NCBI RefSeq assembly: GCF_018326005.1
Contig: NZ_AP021903.1
Coordinates: forward strand, 3,195,501-3,259,500
Reading direction: 5' to 3'
Source: Pseudomonas sp. Seg1
GTDB lineage: Bacteria > Pseudomonadota > Gammaproteobacteria > Pseudomonadales > Pseudomonadaceae
DNA length: 64,000 nt
The position numbers were made by a program, and so were the translations under genes. Shown here in pieces: positions 54,423 through 62,871 of the stretch (its first letter is position 1; every line of letters begins with the position of its first letter). The notes beneath the pieces were generated by a model. It saw only the letters and a program-made list of their open reading frames with translations, did no database searches and was not told the origin of the DNA.

Positions 54423-55325
54423 TCAGCGTTTGCTTAAGTTTTTCAAATAGCGGCCAAGGTCTTGGAAATCCGACGCGTGTAAAATTTTGGCGACGTTGGC
54501 TGACCTTTTCTCAGATTTTGGCAGGAAAACCGCACATTGATCAGCATATGGACGTGGCAGATCTTTCCAGTAGTAGGTTGCCTTAAAGCTCTGCATCGCT
54601 CTGTGAAAGCCCATTTGATGCCTGTGATGAGACGACATCACGAAGATATCGAAGTCTTGCGTGAGGCTCTCCAAAGCAAGCTGATTGATACTGTTAACTC
54701 TATATCTACCGCTCAACGGCACCTTGATGTCGAGGCGTTTTGCGATGTACTTGGATGCCGCAAAATGATGGGAGCCACCGCTGTTCATCAGGAAAACTCG
54801 TCCATCCCAAGACCACGTCTGAAAAAAATCATGATCCACACGGCTGATGATTCGGATCTCATCCCAAGCCAAGTTCTCAGCTAGCTTCTCTGGAGTGATC
54901 TCATTAATCATCTCTTTCGAATTTCTCTCCACCATTGCATCCATGCTTTTGAACAAGTGGAGCTCTGACTTGGACGCCGAAAAGCCATCAACGTCCTGAA
55001 TGTCGCATTGCCATCCGTCCACCTCTCGCGTCGTGCCGAGATTGAGTAAGTCATCACGACGTACTGACACGCCTCCATAATTACGACGAGCGCCAGGACA
55101 ATAGCCAAATCCGTTGAGGCTGCCCTTACATGGCCGGCTCCGTTCATAAGAAAGGTTGCCGAACTCATGCCATTTCACGACTTCTTCGCTGGAAATACCT
55201 TTTTCGTATTCGACCAATGGCTTGTTGAGGCCCGGTTCATTGGCGATCAGTTTTATTAAGGAGGAGGGGTGTCCAAATTCTTCTTTGATCGCTCCTAAAA
55301 CGAATTGCGCTACCGCTTTGAGCAT
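54423..55325 (-). CDS. Hypothetical protein, about 300 residues (possible DUF6685)
   Basis: 300 residues from the ATG at 55325, with AAGGA upstream, preferred to 55367. A conspicuous conserved block is FLMNSGGSHHFAASKYIAKR near residue 175, and a cysteine pair occurs near 66-76. It resembles small Pseudomonas proteins I recall under DUF6685, without certainty. No membrane helix. Convergent with the propeller-like gene. Confidence 0.5.
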   Translation of the reverse strand: MLKAVAQFVLGAIKEEFGHPSSLIKLIANEPGLNKPLVEYEKGISSEEVVKWHEFGNLSYERSRPCKGSLNGFGYCPGARRNYGGVSVRRDDLLNLGTTREVDGWQCDIQDVDGFSASKSELHLFKSMDAMVERNSKEMINEITPEKLAENLAWDEIRIISRVDHDFFQTWSWDGRVFLMNSGGSHHFAASKYIAKRLDIKVPLSGRYRVNSINQLALESLTQDFDIFVMSSHHRHQMGFHRAMQSFKATYYWKDLPRPYADQCAVFLPKSEKRSANVAKILHASDFQDLGRYLKNLSKR

Positions 55326-55488
55326 ATGGTTTTTCCTTTGTGATAGGGCTCCTTTACTAGAATGCATTTACTCGCGGAGCAATGCGACTCAACTCGGTGC
55401 GGGAAACGATCGAATTGTTGGAATGTTTCATGTTGCCTCGTCGCGTTGCGTATGAGCGGCCAGTGAAAACTCAGAGGGTCATAGCTCG

Positions 55489-56613
55489 ATGGTAAGATTG
55501 AATCGCCTGTGGTGGGAGCACCTTGCTCCCAAGTCGATGCATCGTCGATTAAGAGAAGTGGAGCAGCAGTTGTCGCGCTGGTGCTTGACCGATTATGGGC
55601 AGCACTGGTTGAGCGTCGCCCGAAAGCCTGGGCAAGCAATAAGGCTTCTTCCCGGCCAAATTATTCCGGTTGTGCACCTCGTTGCTCTTGGTAATCAGCC
55701 GATTTTTATTGTCCCCCAGAGTCCGGTAAGGGTTGGACATAGATTCGTAGGTACAAGGGAGTTTGCGTCGGGGCGTCCACTCGCTGAGACCGAAGTTGCA
55801 ATAGGGCCATTGATCCGGCTGGATGTAGTGACCGATGAGGCGCTCATCAATGCTGCCAGGAGATTGCAGTTCGGGGGACATATCCTCGGGGTCAAGACTC
55901 CAAGCATCGTGTTTACCATCCCCGCACATTACCTACTGTCGCCGGAGCGATGGCCTGATAAGGCGTATGCGCTTTATCAGCATATCTTCGGAATGGGTAA
56001 CTCTTATCCCGATGATGGTTTCTTCTACGTTGGGATCACAAAGCGGCGATGGCAGACTAGGTGGGCTGAACATCTTCGAGCAGTGGAGAAGGGCAGTAAT
56101 TTGCATTTTCATCGCAAATTCAGAGAAGAGAGGGAGGCGGGCAGAATTACCTACATCCATCACAAGGTGATGGCGATCACTGACGACCTCGATAAACTCT
56201 ACAACACCGAAAAATTTTTGATTGATGGCCATTGGGACGATGAGCGACGCCTCAACATGATCCCTGGCGGTAGGGCGGGCCTTCGATACCTCAGGGAACA
56301 CTCGATACTTAGTAAGGGAGTGGTCGCTGCGCCGGATGAAAGAGACGGTTTCCTAGATGCGTGGTTGAGTGATCATCAAGGAGAAAGCCTTCCTCCAGTC
56401 ACTCTCTCCGAGAGGTGGCAAGATGAGGCGTGGGCTGCGGCCCAAATATGTAGCCGCTCAGACCGCCTCTCGGTATCTCAGATTACGGCTATACGTGATT
56501 TAGCCACCGGTCATGCTTTGGATGAAATTGCAGAGAGAACTGGGGCGAAAGTCGACCAGATCCGGAGCATTATTAGTGGGAAGACCTACACGAGGGTGAA
56601 GGATCTCCCCTAA
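55489..56613 (+). CDS. GIY-YIG nuclease-domain protein with C-terminal HTH
   Basis: 374 residues. The GIY-YIG domain lies near 178-260: FFYVGITKRRWQTRWAEH carries the aromatic-Y-VGI and Arg, and EKFLIDGHWDDERRLNMIPGG holds the metal-binding Glu and trailing NxxxGG. The C-terminal 45 residues form a helix-turn-helix (ITAIRDLATGHALDEIAERT). The N-terminal 170 residues are unassigned. The combination with a DNA-binding tail suggests a sequence-guided nuclease, as in homing or defence proteins. Confidence 0.78.
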   Translation: MVRLNRLWWEHLAPKSMHRRLREVEQQLSRWCLTDYGQHWLSVARKPGQAIRLLPGQIIPVVHLVALGNQPIFIVPQSPVRVGHRFVGTREFASGRPLAETEVAIGPLIRLDVVTDEALINAARRLQFGGHILGVKTPSIVFTIPAHYLLSPERWPDKAYALYQHIFGMGNSYPDDGFFYVGITKRRWQTRWAEHLRAVEKGSNLHFHRKFREEREAGRITYIHHKVMAITDDLDKLYNTEKFLIDGHWDDERRLNMIPGGRAGLRYLREHSILSKGVVAAPDERDGFLDAWLSDHQGESLPPVTLSERWQDEAWAAAQICSRSDRLSVSQITAIRDLATGHALDEIAERTGAKVDQIRSIISGKTYTRVKDLP

Positions 56614-56769
56614 TTTAGGTTTCCTGTTGGTGACGGGGAAGCTGGAGCGCATGCGTTTCAACTACTAATTCAGACATCTCTTTAAACAAAACGCAGGCCG
56701 AAGCTATTGATGCCTATGACGCATCTTTTCAGGTCGTTCCTTCGGGGCCACGAGCCCCGGCTTACCTAA

Positions 56770-57378
56770 TCAGACGAGCATCTCCTTAATGATGGACGCG
56801 ATATTCCTGGCATCGTCTATCCCCCGGTGATAGGTACCCTGCCAAACCAGGGCCAACGACTCTACTGTTTGCTTAAGACTTTTCGGCTGATCGTCGTATA
56901 GGCCTTTATGCCACTTTCTGACGTTGAAGTGCTGCAGGCCGGCGAGCAGGGAAGGGCACGCAGCGAATCCGGCGTCACGCTCAAGCTGCCTCGCATCGTA
57001 GTCACCCCAAGACGCCCAGGCCGCGTCTGGATAACGCTCTATGAAAGCTCCTAGCTCCAGACCTACCTCCACATAGGTTCCCGCGCTGTCCACGTCCGCT
57101 TGCTGAATGGATGTGAGCTGCTTGCAGAAATCAGTAAGTCTAGGGTTGATCTGGGGGCGTACGAAACGCTGGAACTCATCGACGGTTTCAAGCGTTTCAA
57201 GGTCGATCACCACCAGGCCAATCTCAATCGTTTTCATCTGACCAGGAGCGACCTTGGAGATTCGTGTACTCCAACCTCATCACAGGTTGCCTCAATGTCT
57301 ACGCAATTACAGATAGCGGTATGGTGCGAGCAAGTTTTGGATGGATTGAAGGTGAAGGAGTTTTGCTTCGATGCTCAT
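56770..57378 (-). pseudogene. DEDD 3'-5' exonuclease (ERI-1/KapD-like), two frameshifts
   Basis: The main frame (56770-57237, 155 residues) matches the body of 3'hExo/KapD-like exonucleases: MKTIEIGLVVIDLETLETVDE, ASWGDYDARQLERD, and the exo III motif HRGIDDARNIASII. The catalytic first motif is encoded upstream in another frame (VDIEATCDE, about 57270-57300), and a natural N-terminus (MSIEAKLLHLQSIQNLLAPYR) in a third frame starts at 57378. Two indels therefore separate the parts. As it stands, the exo I acidic pair is lost and the protein is inactive. Confidence 0.75.
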
Positions 57379-57465
57379 CACGTGAGTGTCCTAACTTTAA
57401 TCTGTTCAAGATAAATCGGCTCGTGCATGCACCTACTTTGTGAAGCCGATCCTACCGGTAGATTC

Positions 57466-57936
57466 TCAGCAGCACATTTTACAGACCCGGATAATCATCA
57501 AGCCTAAGCTCAGGGCAGCCTCTTCCTCCGGCTCACGCTTAGGAGTATGTATCACTCCAGCTTCAGCTTCAGCATCCGCACGCATTTGCTCGAGCTCTTT
57601 GTGAAAAGCCTTGTCCTGAACCGTGGGTTTGCTGGTGTACGGTTTGCGCTCTGGTTCAGGCTTGGCTGCATAAGTCGTTAACGCGTCTGGGTCGTGCTGC
57701 AGCTTTTCTTGAACTTGCGACTCCAGCATCGCACGGAGGGCGTTTTTGTCGGGACGGGTAGCCACCCAATGGCGATCGAGATCTAGGCAGGTGCCAAGAG
57801 GAAGGTGAAGCGGAGTCAAGCCAAGGAGCAAAGGTCGGCCAGGTAGGGACTTCACCGCAACGCGCTTTCCGCGAAGGCGTTTGTTGGGGTATTTCTCATC
57901 CCCGTCTGGGGCCTCCGGTTCTGACTCTGACAGCAA
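57466..57936 (-). CDS. Hypothetical proline/acid-rich protein
   Basis: 156 residues of low-complexity character: a basic start (KYPNKRLRGKRVAVKS), a hydrophobic middle (PLLLGLTPLHLPLGTCLDL) and a Lys/Glu/Pro-rich tail. The open frame continues upstream to about 58000 with arginine-rich sequence, so the true start is unclear. It could be a real island protein or part of a decayed conjugative-element gene. No function can be proposed. Confidence 0.4.
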   Translation of the reverse strand: MLSESEPEAPDGDEKYPNKRLRGKRVAVKSLPGRPLLLGLTPLHLPLGTCLDLDRHWVATRPDKNALRAMLESQVQEKLQHDPDALTTYAAKPEPERKPYTSKPTVQDKAFHKELEQMRADAEAEAGVIHTPKREPEEEAALSLGLMIIRVCKMCC

Positions 57937-58163
57937 GCGGAGCGCGCAGGCCGAGAGGGCGAGGCGCGAGGGTGGAAACCCAACGGGGAGACGCCGCCTT
58001 GCGTGCGACTCGGTTTAAGACAGCCGTCCCGTAGGGCGCGCACAGCGTCAGGTGGTCACCCTCGCTCGTCATAGATAGGATGATACGGTCATCCTGGAAA
58101 CGGCACTTGCGATAAAACCGTATTATCTATAGATTCACCTAGGATTCTTCATGGTTAATAAAA
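57937..58163. other. GC-rich spacer
   Basis: 227 bases with several GC-rich repeats between minus- and plus-strand genes. A 63-residue minus-strand frame here is not credible. Confidence 0.4.
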
Positions 58164-58481
58164 ATGGCTAACGCTTGCCCTTCAGCGGCAGAAATTGCAG
58201 CAAAAATTAGGTATCTCCACGAGGCTACTTTCGCTGGCAAAACACGTGGACGCTTCAAGCTCGACGACGAGCTAATGAGGGCTATTTCAGGCCGTTCAAG
58301 GCTTCTGGACAACACATTTGAGGACATTAAGGCAGCTTGTGCCGAGGATGGGCTGATGATCACCAGACTCAAATACCATGGGATCTATACGGTGATGGAG
58401 ACCAAAAAAATGGTCGCCTGGAGAAATGTTCCAGCCCGGCTCCTGACCAAGCTCGAAAATGAGTGGAAGTGGGAAGAGTAA
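58164..58481 (+). CDS. Hypothetical protein, 105 residues
   Basis: Family not recognised. Helical, with EIAAKIRYLHEATF near the start and RSRLLDNTFEDIKAACAED in the middle. A phage- or island-type small DNA-binding protein is possible. It is 55 bases before another small gene on the same strand. Confidence 0.5.
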   Translation: MANACPSAAEIAAKIRYLHEATFAGKTRGRFKLDDELMRAISGRSRLLDNTFEDIKAACAEDGLMITRLKYHGIYTVMETKKMVAWRNVPARLLTKLENEWKWEE

Positions 58482-58536
58482 GAAAGAAACGTAAGCCCCT
58501 TAGGTCAATCTGAAAAACAACCGTGGAGCCACTCCG

Positions 58537-58854
58537 ATGATAAAGCACCGTTTTAGCGTCACTGTAGATCTCAGGAGCACCAAGATTTGGAGTAAGGAGT
58601 TTAAGTCACTGACTTGCCTAATCCGCACGGGGGTAATAAACGAGCATGGGTTCGCTGCTACTAAAGGGTTAACGGATGCCCGTTTTAGAAATTGGTCGAT
58701 TGCAATCAGATTCAAAACGGCTGAAAACCGGGAAGAGTTCTACCGTGTAATAGAGCTTCTGTTGCATCCTGAAATCTTCAAGAAAATTGGTTTGAAATAT
58801 ACCAAACCCATCAAGTCACGCTTTGAGTCAGTAAAGTACCTACGAGCCTCATAA
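58537..58854 (+). CDS. Hypothetical protein, 105 residues
   Basis: Family not recognised. Mixed alpha/beta and rather basic (NWSIAIRFKTAENREEFYRV). GTGGAG lies upstream of the ATG. It probably forms a two-gene unit with the preceding small gene. Confidence 0.5.
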   Translation: MIKHRFSVTVDLRSTKIWSKEFKSLTCLIRTGVINEHGFAATKGLTDARFRNWSIAIRFKTAENREEFYRVIELLLHPEIFKKIGLKYTKPIKSRFESVKYLRAS

Positions 58855-58986
58855 GCGGTAGTGTCCGGTTTATGCTTCGCTCAGAGTCATGGGATCAGGC
58901 CAATGTAATCGACATTTTTTAGGGCCTCATGATCCTTTCGCACCGTGAGGCGAAGGGATCGCCACTCCCAAGCGATAGGCCAAGCC

Positions 58987-59306
58987 ATGCTTACCCTGAA
59001 CTCCCATCAGGGGATTGCCGCCTCTCTGTCTAAGGCTGTCGACTGGCAGTACGAACGAGAGTGGCGTTTAGTGTTTCCAGACGACGATAGAGAGGTCGAG
59101 GCTTCAGTGTCGCTGCGCCCCTGAAGGCTGTCCATCTTGGGGCTAGGATCTCGGATCCTGATGCACTCACGATTTTGAAGATCTGCAGTGAAATCGACAT
59201 CCCGGTCTACAAGGTCATGCTTGCGCCTAACGAGTATCGGATGATCTCCGAGCTTACCAACCTGAATGCTTGGTGTTCCTTTCGTAAGGTCAGCGTATTT
59301 TCTTAA
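58987..59306 (+). pseudogene. DUF2971 C-terminal relic
   Basis: Frame 1 reads from 58987 through KAVDWQYEREWRLVFPDDD to a stop at about 59124. A second frame, entered at about 59110, continues APLKAVHLGARISDPDALTI, then a helix and a proper stop at 59304-59306. Together they give the conserved C-terminus of DUF2971 proteins (W-x-YExEWRLV, then LKAxxLG). The N-terminal two thirds are missing. Non-functional. Confidence 0.7.
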
Positions 59307-59337
59307 GCAGTAACTCACGAAAAATCAGGAGATTTGC

Positions 59338-59550
59338 ATGGGCGTGAAGTGGGAGCCATTGGTGGTACATAACACCGGACTAGGCATTCTTCGGGGATGC
59401 CTGACAGAAGAAGGGAAGCTGCTTGTGGAGAACACGCCGGAGGCTAACCTCGTAGGCTTTATGCCGGGCGGAATGCGTCCGGTGGGCGAAGCTGTGAAAA
59501 ATCCTGAGAATGCCCTTATCGTCGCGGGCCCACAGCCGTTTGTGGGGTAA
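59338..59550 (+). CDS. Hypothetical protein, 70 residues
   Basis: Small protein of unknown family with a compact beta-like composition (LGILRGCLTEEGKLLVEN). CAGGAG lies ten bases upstream of the ATG. Its stop is 23 bases before the start of the next small gene. Confidence 0.5.
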   Translation: MGVKWEPLVVHNTGLGILRGCLTEEGKLLVENTPEANLVGFMPGGMRPVGEAVKNPENALIVAGPQPFVG

Positions 59551-59572
59551 TGGCTGTGTGAAGGTCGGGACA

Positions 59573-59836
59573 ATGAGCACGCAGACGCATACACCTATCC
59601 GTCATTCATTTTCTTCCGAAAATGATGATGACGGACTAAGGCCTAGCCTCCGATTTTTTGTCTGGGGAAGCCAAGTCCCGGACTCGGTAAAGTATAAAGA
59701 ACATAATTCTAATAAGAGCATCGGATGGTACTATGCAGGAGTGATGGAAACTTGCAAGCGGACTGCAGTGAAAGTTAGGTGCTGCTCCTCTTTTCCTGAT
59801 GACTGGCACTCAGTTATTCTTGGTCGACAGGATTAA
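59573..59836 (+). CDS. Hypothetical protein, 87 residues
   Basis: Unknown family. The ATG at 59573 follows AAGGTCGGG; an earlier in-frame start at 59510 overlaps the previous gene. Contains a WGSQVPDSVKYKEH segment and a cysteine pair near the end (VRCCSSFPDDWH). Likely co-transcribed with the 70-residue gene. Confidence 0.45.
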   Translation: MSTQTHTPIRHSFSSENDDDGLRPSLRFFVWGSQVPDSVKYKEHNSNKSIGWYYAGVMETCKRTAVKVRCCSSFPDDWHSVILGRQD

Positions 59837-59911
59837 TATGATTTCTGATCACGTGCTGGTATTGTGCGGAAATTTGCGAGCTGTTTGTATTTATTGAATT
59901 AAGGGCTGACC

Positions 59912-60832
59912 ATGACGATAGTCGCTTTCCATTACACCAATGACAGCTTCTTTGCGATCTCAGATGGGTTGATCAGTAGAGGCCCCGCGCGTGTTACGGA
60001 AGACACTAAGAAAATCCTTCCATTTAAAGCTTGCTACAAAATTCCCAAGGTCGCGCTAGGCAGGCTCAACGGGTTTTCTGAGTACCTTGGCGGGGATTTT
60101 TATTTAGCTTATGCAGGAAACTACACTTTAATATCAAATATCTTCAATGAGTTCACCTCGATAGTCTCACGAAAACTGGTACTCGGTCGTGACAAATCCA
60201 GTGGAAAGCCGACGGTGTACCAACGAAGCGACGAAGGCGATGGGCTTCGTGGCGGTTCTTACTGGGATGACTACAATTTTTCTGACGGCGAGCTCGTTCC
60301 TGTCACAATTAATTTTCTAGCGAACATTTTGGAGCGTGTTGTTAAGTCCTGCGCTCAGGATTTTTGCCGGAATGCAATGCAAAACCCAGACGTAGAGCTG
60401 ATCTTGTTTGGCGAACAGTTAGTTGGGTATCGAAGAAGTAAAGGTGCGCAAGTAATCAAATGCAAGGAAATTGTCGAGGAACTGCCTGCAATACAGCGTT
60501 TTTCCGCTATCCCTTGGAGCCTTGTCTGCATTGGAGATGCCAGTGTAATTCCTAAAACCGTGACTGCCATCGAAGAGGATTCTGAGTTTGTTATTCCAGT
60601 TTCCGTAAGGAAGAAAACAGGCATGCTGTTCGGTGAAGAACGGAAAGAAAACCCCCAAGACTTCTTGACAAAACGTATACACGTTATCAAGAAGAATGTG
60701 ATGCCTCTTATCTTAAATAATATCGGATCTATCGGTGGCAGCTGTACAATTGCCCAGTCCGGATGGGCGTCGAGGCTTGAGATGACAACCATTCCAAATG
60801 CAAGCCTAGAGTTTGAGATATCGAAACTCTAG
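59912..60832 (+). CDS. Ntn-hydrolase (proteasome-subunit-like) protein
   Basis: 306 residues. The opening MTIVAFHYTNDSFFAISDGLI, then TEDTKKILPF and DFYLAYAGNYTLISNIFNEF, matches the beta-sandwich entry of proteasome-beta/HslV-like Ntn hydrolases (ADxRxS.., TKxxxI, xxxaGxxA). The catalytic N-terminal Thr/Ser is not obvious, since residue 2 is Thr directly after Met, so processing by methionine removal could expose it. The family may act as a regulated peptidase or a scaffold. AAGGG precedes the ATG. Confidence 0.6.
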   Translation: MTIVAFHYTNDSFFAISDGLISRGPARVTEDTKKILPFKACYKIPKVALGRLNGFSEYLGGDFYLAYAGNYTLISNIFNEFTSIVSRKLVLGRDKSSGKPTVYQRSDEGDGLRGGSYWDDYNFSDGELVPVTINFLANILERVVKSCAQDFCRNAMQNPDVELILFGEQLVGYRRSKGAQVIKCKEIVEELPAIQRFSAIPWSLVCIGDASVIPKTVTAIEEDSEFVIPVSVRKKTGMLFGEERKENPQDFLTKRIHVIKKNVMPLILNNIGSIGGSCTIAQSGWASRLEMTTIPNASLEFEISKL

Positions 60833-60967
60833 AGCGCACCCCACGCGAGATACGTGCGTCCAGTTTGGATTTCTTAAGCGCTGAATCATATGGTCTTTTT
60901 TGCATGGTTACAGACGGGCAGTGGTGATATCCGAGAAGGGAGTAGCCACTGCTCATCTTAGCCTGCG

Positions 60968-61894
60968 TCAACGATAAGAGAAGACTCGATAGGGGGACAC
61001 TCCAGCTAGTCCGTTCGGTGAAAGTTTTCTGATAAGCTCAAAGGATCGATCGTACCCCAGCCCGTCACTCCGGAACGGGTAAAAATTAAACGAAGTTGTC
61101 ATATTCAAGCGCGTACTTGTCGCGGTTATGTCAGAAATCGTTGAGGCAGAGATAAGCACCCCGTCAAGGCAGCTTTTCGTCCTGAGCTTGTCGAAAGCGT
61201 TGTGGTTTTTCTCGAAGAAACGCTTGGTTGCTGTCGACAGGATATCAAGAGCAACCTTTGGGCTTTGGGAGGTCAGTATGTGGTCACCAGGCAGCAGGTC
61301 GTCGATATTCAATGCAATGATTCCAGGGCTGCCCGATTTGCTGATCTGCTTAGCGCCATCCCGCAGTCTAGAAGACAGGCTTTTGAGCTCATAGATTTTC
61401 TTGCAGGCAATTGAGTAAGAGCCTGTGCGGAGCTCCACAACAATATCTGGTGGATCCACGAGCTCTGCCTTTATCTGCTTTCGCAGAAGAGTCGTCAGCA
61501 AGCTGAGTTCCCAGAGGGCATCCTTGCCCTGGGATTTGAAGCGGTTGGATAGGTTTATGTCGCTGCCTGCGATTCGCTGCATGGCCTCCTCGACTCCAGG
61601 AGCATCGATCAGATCAATGACAACCCTGGCAATTTTCTCTGCGTAAACCGCATTTATGCCAGTAACTAGGCCTGGTGATTTGCTTGAGTCACTCCACTCC
61701 CTTTCTAGCTTCCGAGCATCGGCAAACAGCTTGTGCAGTACGCTTTGGGAGGTGAATCTAATACCCCTCTCGCGGATAACGCGTTCAGCCACATCCACCA
61801 ACTGAGCGACCTCTGAGTAGGTCGAGCTTTTGAAATCGAAATTGCCAGCGACCACATCCATTAATCCAGTCCTAATTTCCTTGCCGATGGCCAC
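60968..61894 (-). CDS. Hypothetical protein with PD-(D/E)XK-like segment
   Basis: 308 residues. Near residue 150, PDIVVELRTGSYSIACKKIYEL has the strand-loop-strand and xxK arrangement of a PD-(D/E)XK core, but the acidic residue before the lysine is Cys, so catalysis is doubtful. The rest is helical (LLTTLLRKQIKAEL). It starts at 61894, 17 bases from the oppositely oriented TrlF-like fragment. No named family. Confidence 0.45.
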   Translation of the reverse strand: MAIGKEIRTGLMDVVAGNFDFKSSTYSEVAQLVDVAERVIRERGIRFTSQSVLHKLFADARKLEREWSDSSKSPGLVTGINAVYAEKIARVVIDLIDAPGVEEAMQRIAGSDINLSNRFKSQGKDALWELSLLTTLLRKQIKAELVDPPDIVVELRTGSYSIACKKIYELKSLSSRLRDGAKQISKSGSPGIIALNIDDLLPGDHILTSQSPKVALDILSTATKRFFEKNHNAFDKLRTKSCLDGVLISASTISDITATSTRLNMTTSFNFYPFRSDGLGYDRSFELIRKLSPNGLAGVSPYRVFSYR

Positions 61895-61910
61895 GAGTAT
61901 CTAGACTTCG

Positions 61911-62750
61911 GTGGCCATGATCAATTTTCTCACCTCGGGAAGGCTAAGTCGGCTCTTTGCTATGTGGGCCAGCCAAACCGCGTGCCGCACAAGCGTTGCA
62001 GCAGAAGTCACCAAAAAGACTGGCAACTCCATTCGCGTATCGATAAAGCCCATGGCGTACCAACCCCATTTCGAGAAGCTCCGGATGAAAATTGAGCCTG
62101 ATAGGCGTACCCGGGTAGGGCGCGAGTGGCAGGTACTAGGCGAAACTTTTTTCCAAAGCTTTAGCGCGGCGGAAATACCGCCAGCATCTCCTTGGGAGCA
62201 CACTTATGAAGTGCTAAATGATCCCGCGAAGAGCCCAAAAATCCTGTGGCAATTCGGGAAGGAAATACAGGATTACGTCGCATCTCAGACAGACGCTTGG
62301 CGCAATTTTCGTGTGACACGCATCCCAGATGTTGTGGACATCGAACTCTATCGCAACGACCGGTCATTGGTGAGCAATCTGGAAGGCGGCCAGCTATCCG
62401 AAGGGCAGCGTAATGCGGCGATACTCCACATGCTGCTGGTGAAAGGCGACGGCCCAATTATCATCGATCAGCCAGAGGACGAAGTAGATGCAAGCTTCAT
62501 CTACAAAGACTTGGTGCCGTTGCTTCGGCAGGCAAAATCCTGTCGCCAAATCATCTTGGCCACGCACAACGCCAACCTACCTGTGAATGCTGACGCCGAA
62601 TTCGTTTTTGCACTTGAATCTGTCAACGGAAGAGGAGGGGTATTGGCACAAGAGGGTCTGGACAGGCGAGAGACCGCCTTAGCTGTGCTGGACATCATGG
62701 AGGGGTCAGAGGAGGCGTTCAGGCGTCGTTTTGACAAGTACCACTTCTAA
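61911..62750 (+). pseudogene. TrlF-like AAA/SMC ATPase, C-terminal third
   Basis: 279 residues corresponding to the C-terminal part of large TrlF-type ATPases (about 900 or more residues). Visible are the ABC signature GGQLSEGQRNAAILHMLL near residue 163, Walker B IIIDQPEDEVD near 183, H-loop THNANLPV near 215 and the closing DIMEGSEEAFRRRFDKYHF. The Walker A half and PHP-like N-terminus are absent. The GTG at 61911 could start a truncated protein. Because it abuts a divergent gene by 17 bases, it looks cut by rearrangement. Inactive as an ATPase. Confidence 0.8.
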
Positions 62751-62871
62751 TCAAACCGTCTCGCCGATCCATGTTTTGCGGTGCTGTGCACTCGTGATTT
62801 TTGGCCGCGCGTGTAGACGCGGCACTGAGGTTCTCCCAGGCCTAGAGAGTGGCAATTGCAACCTTAAGAGG

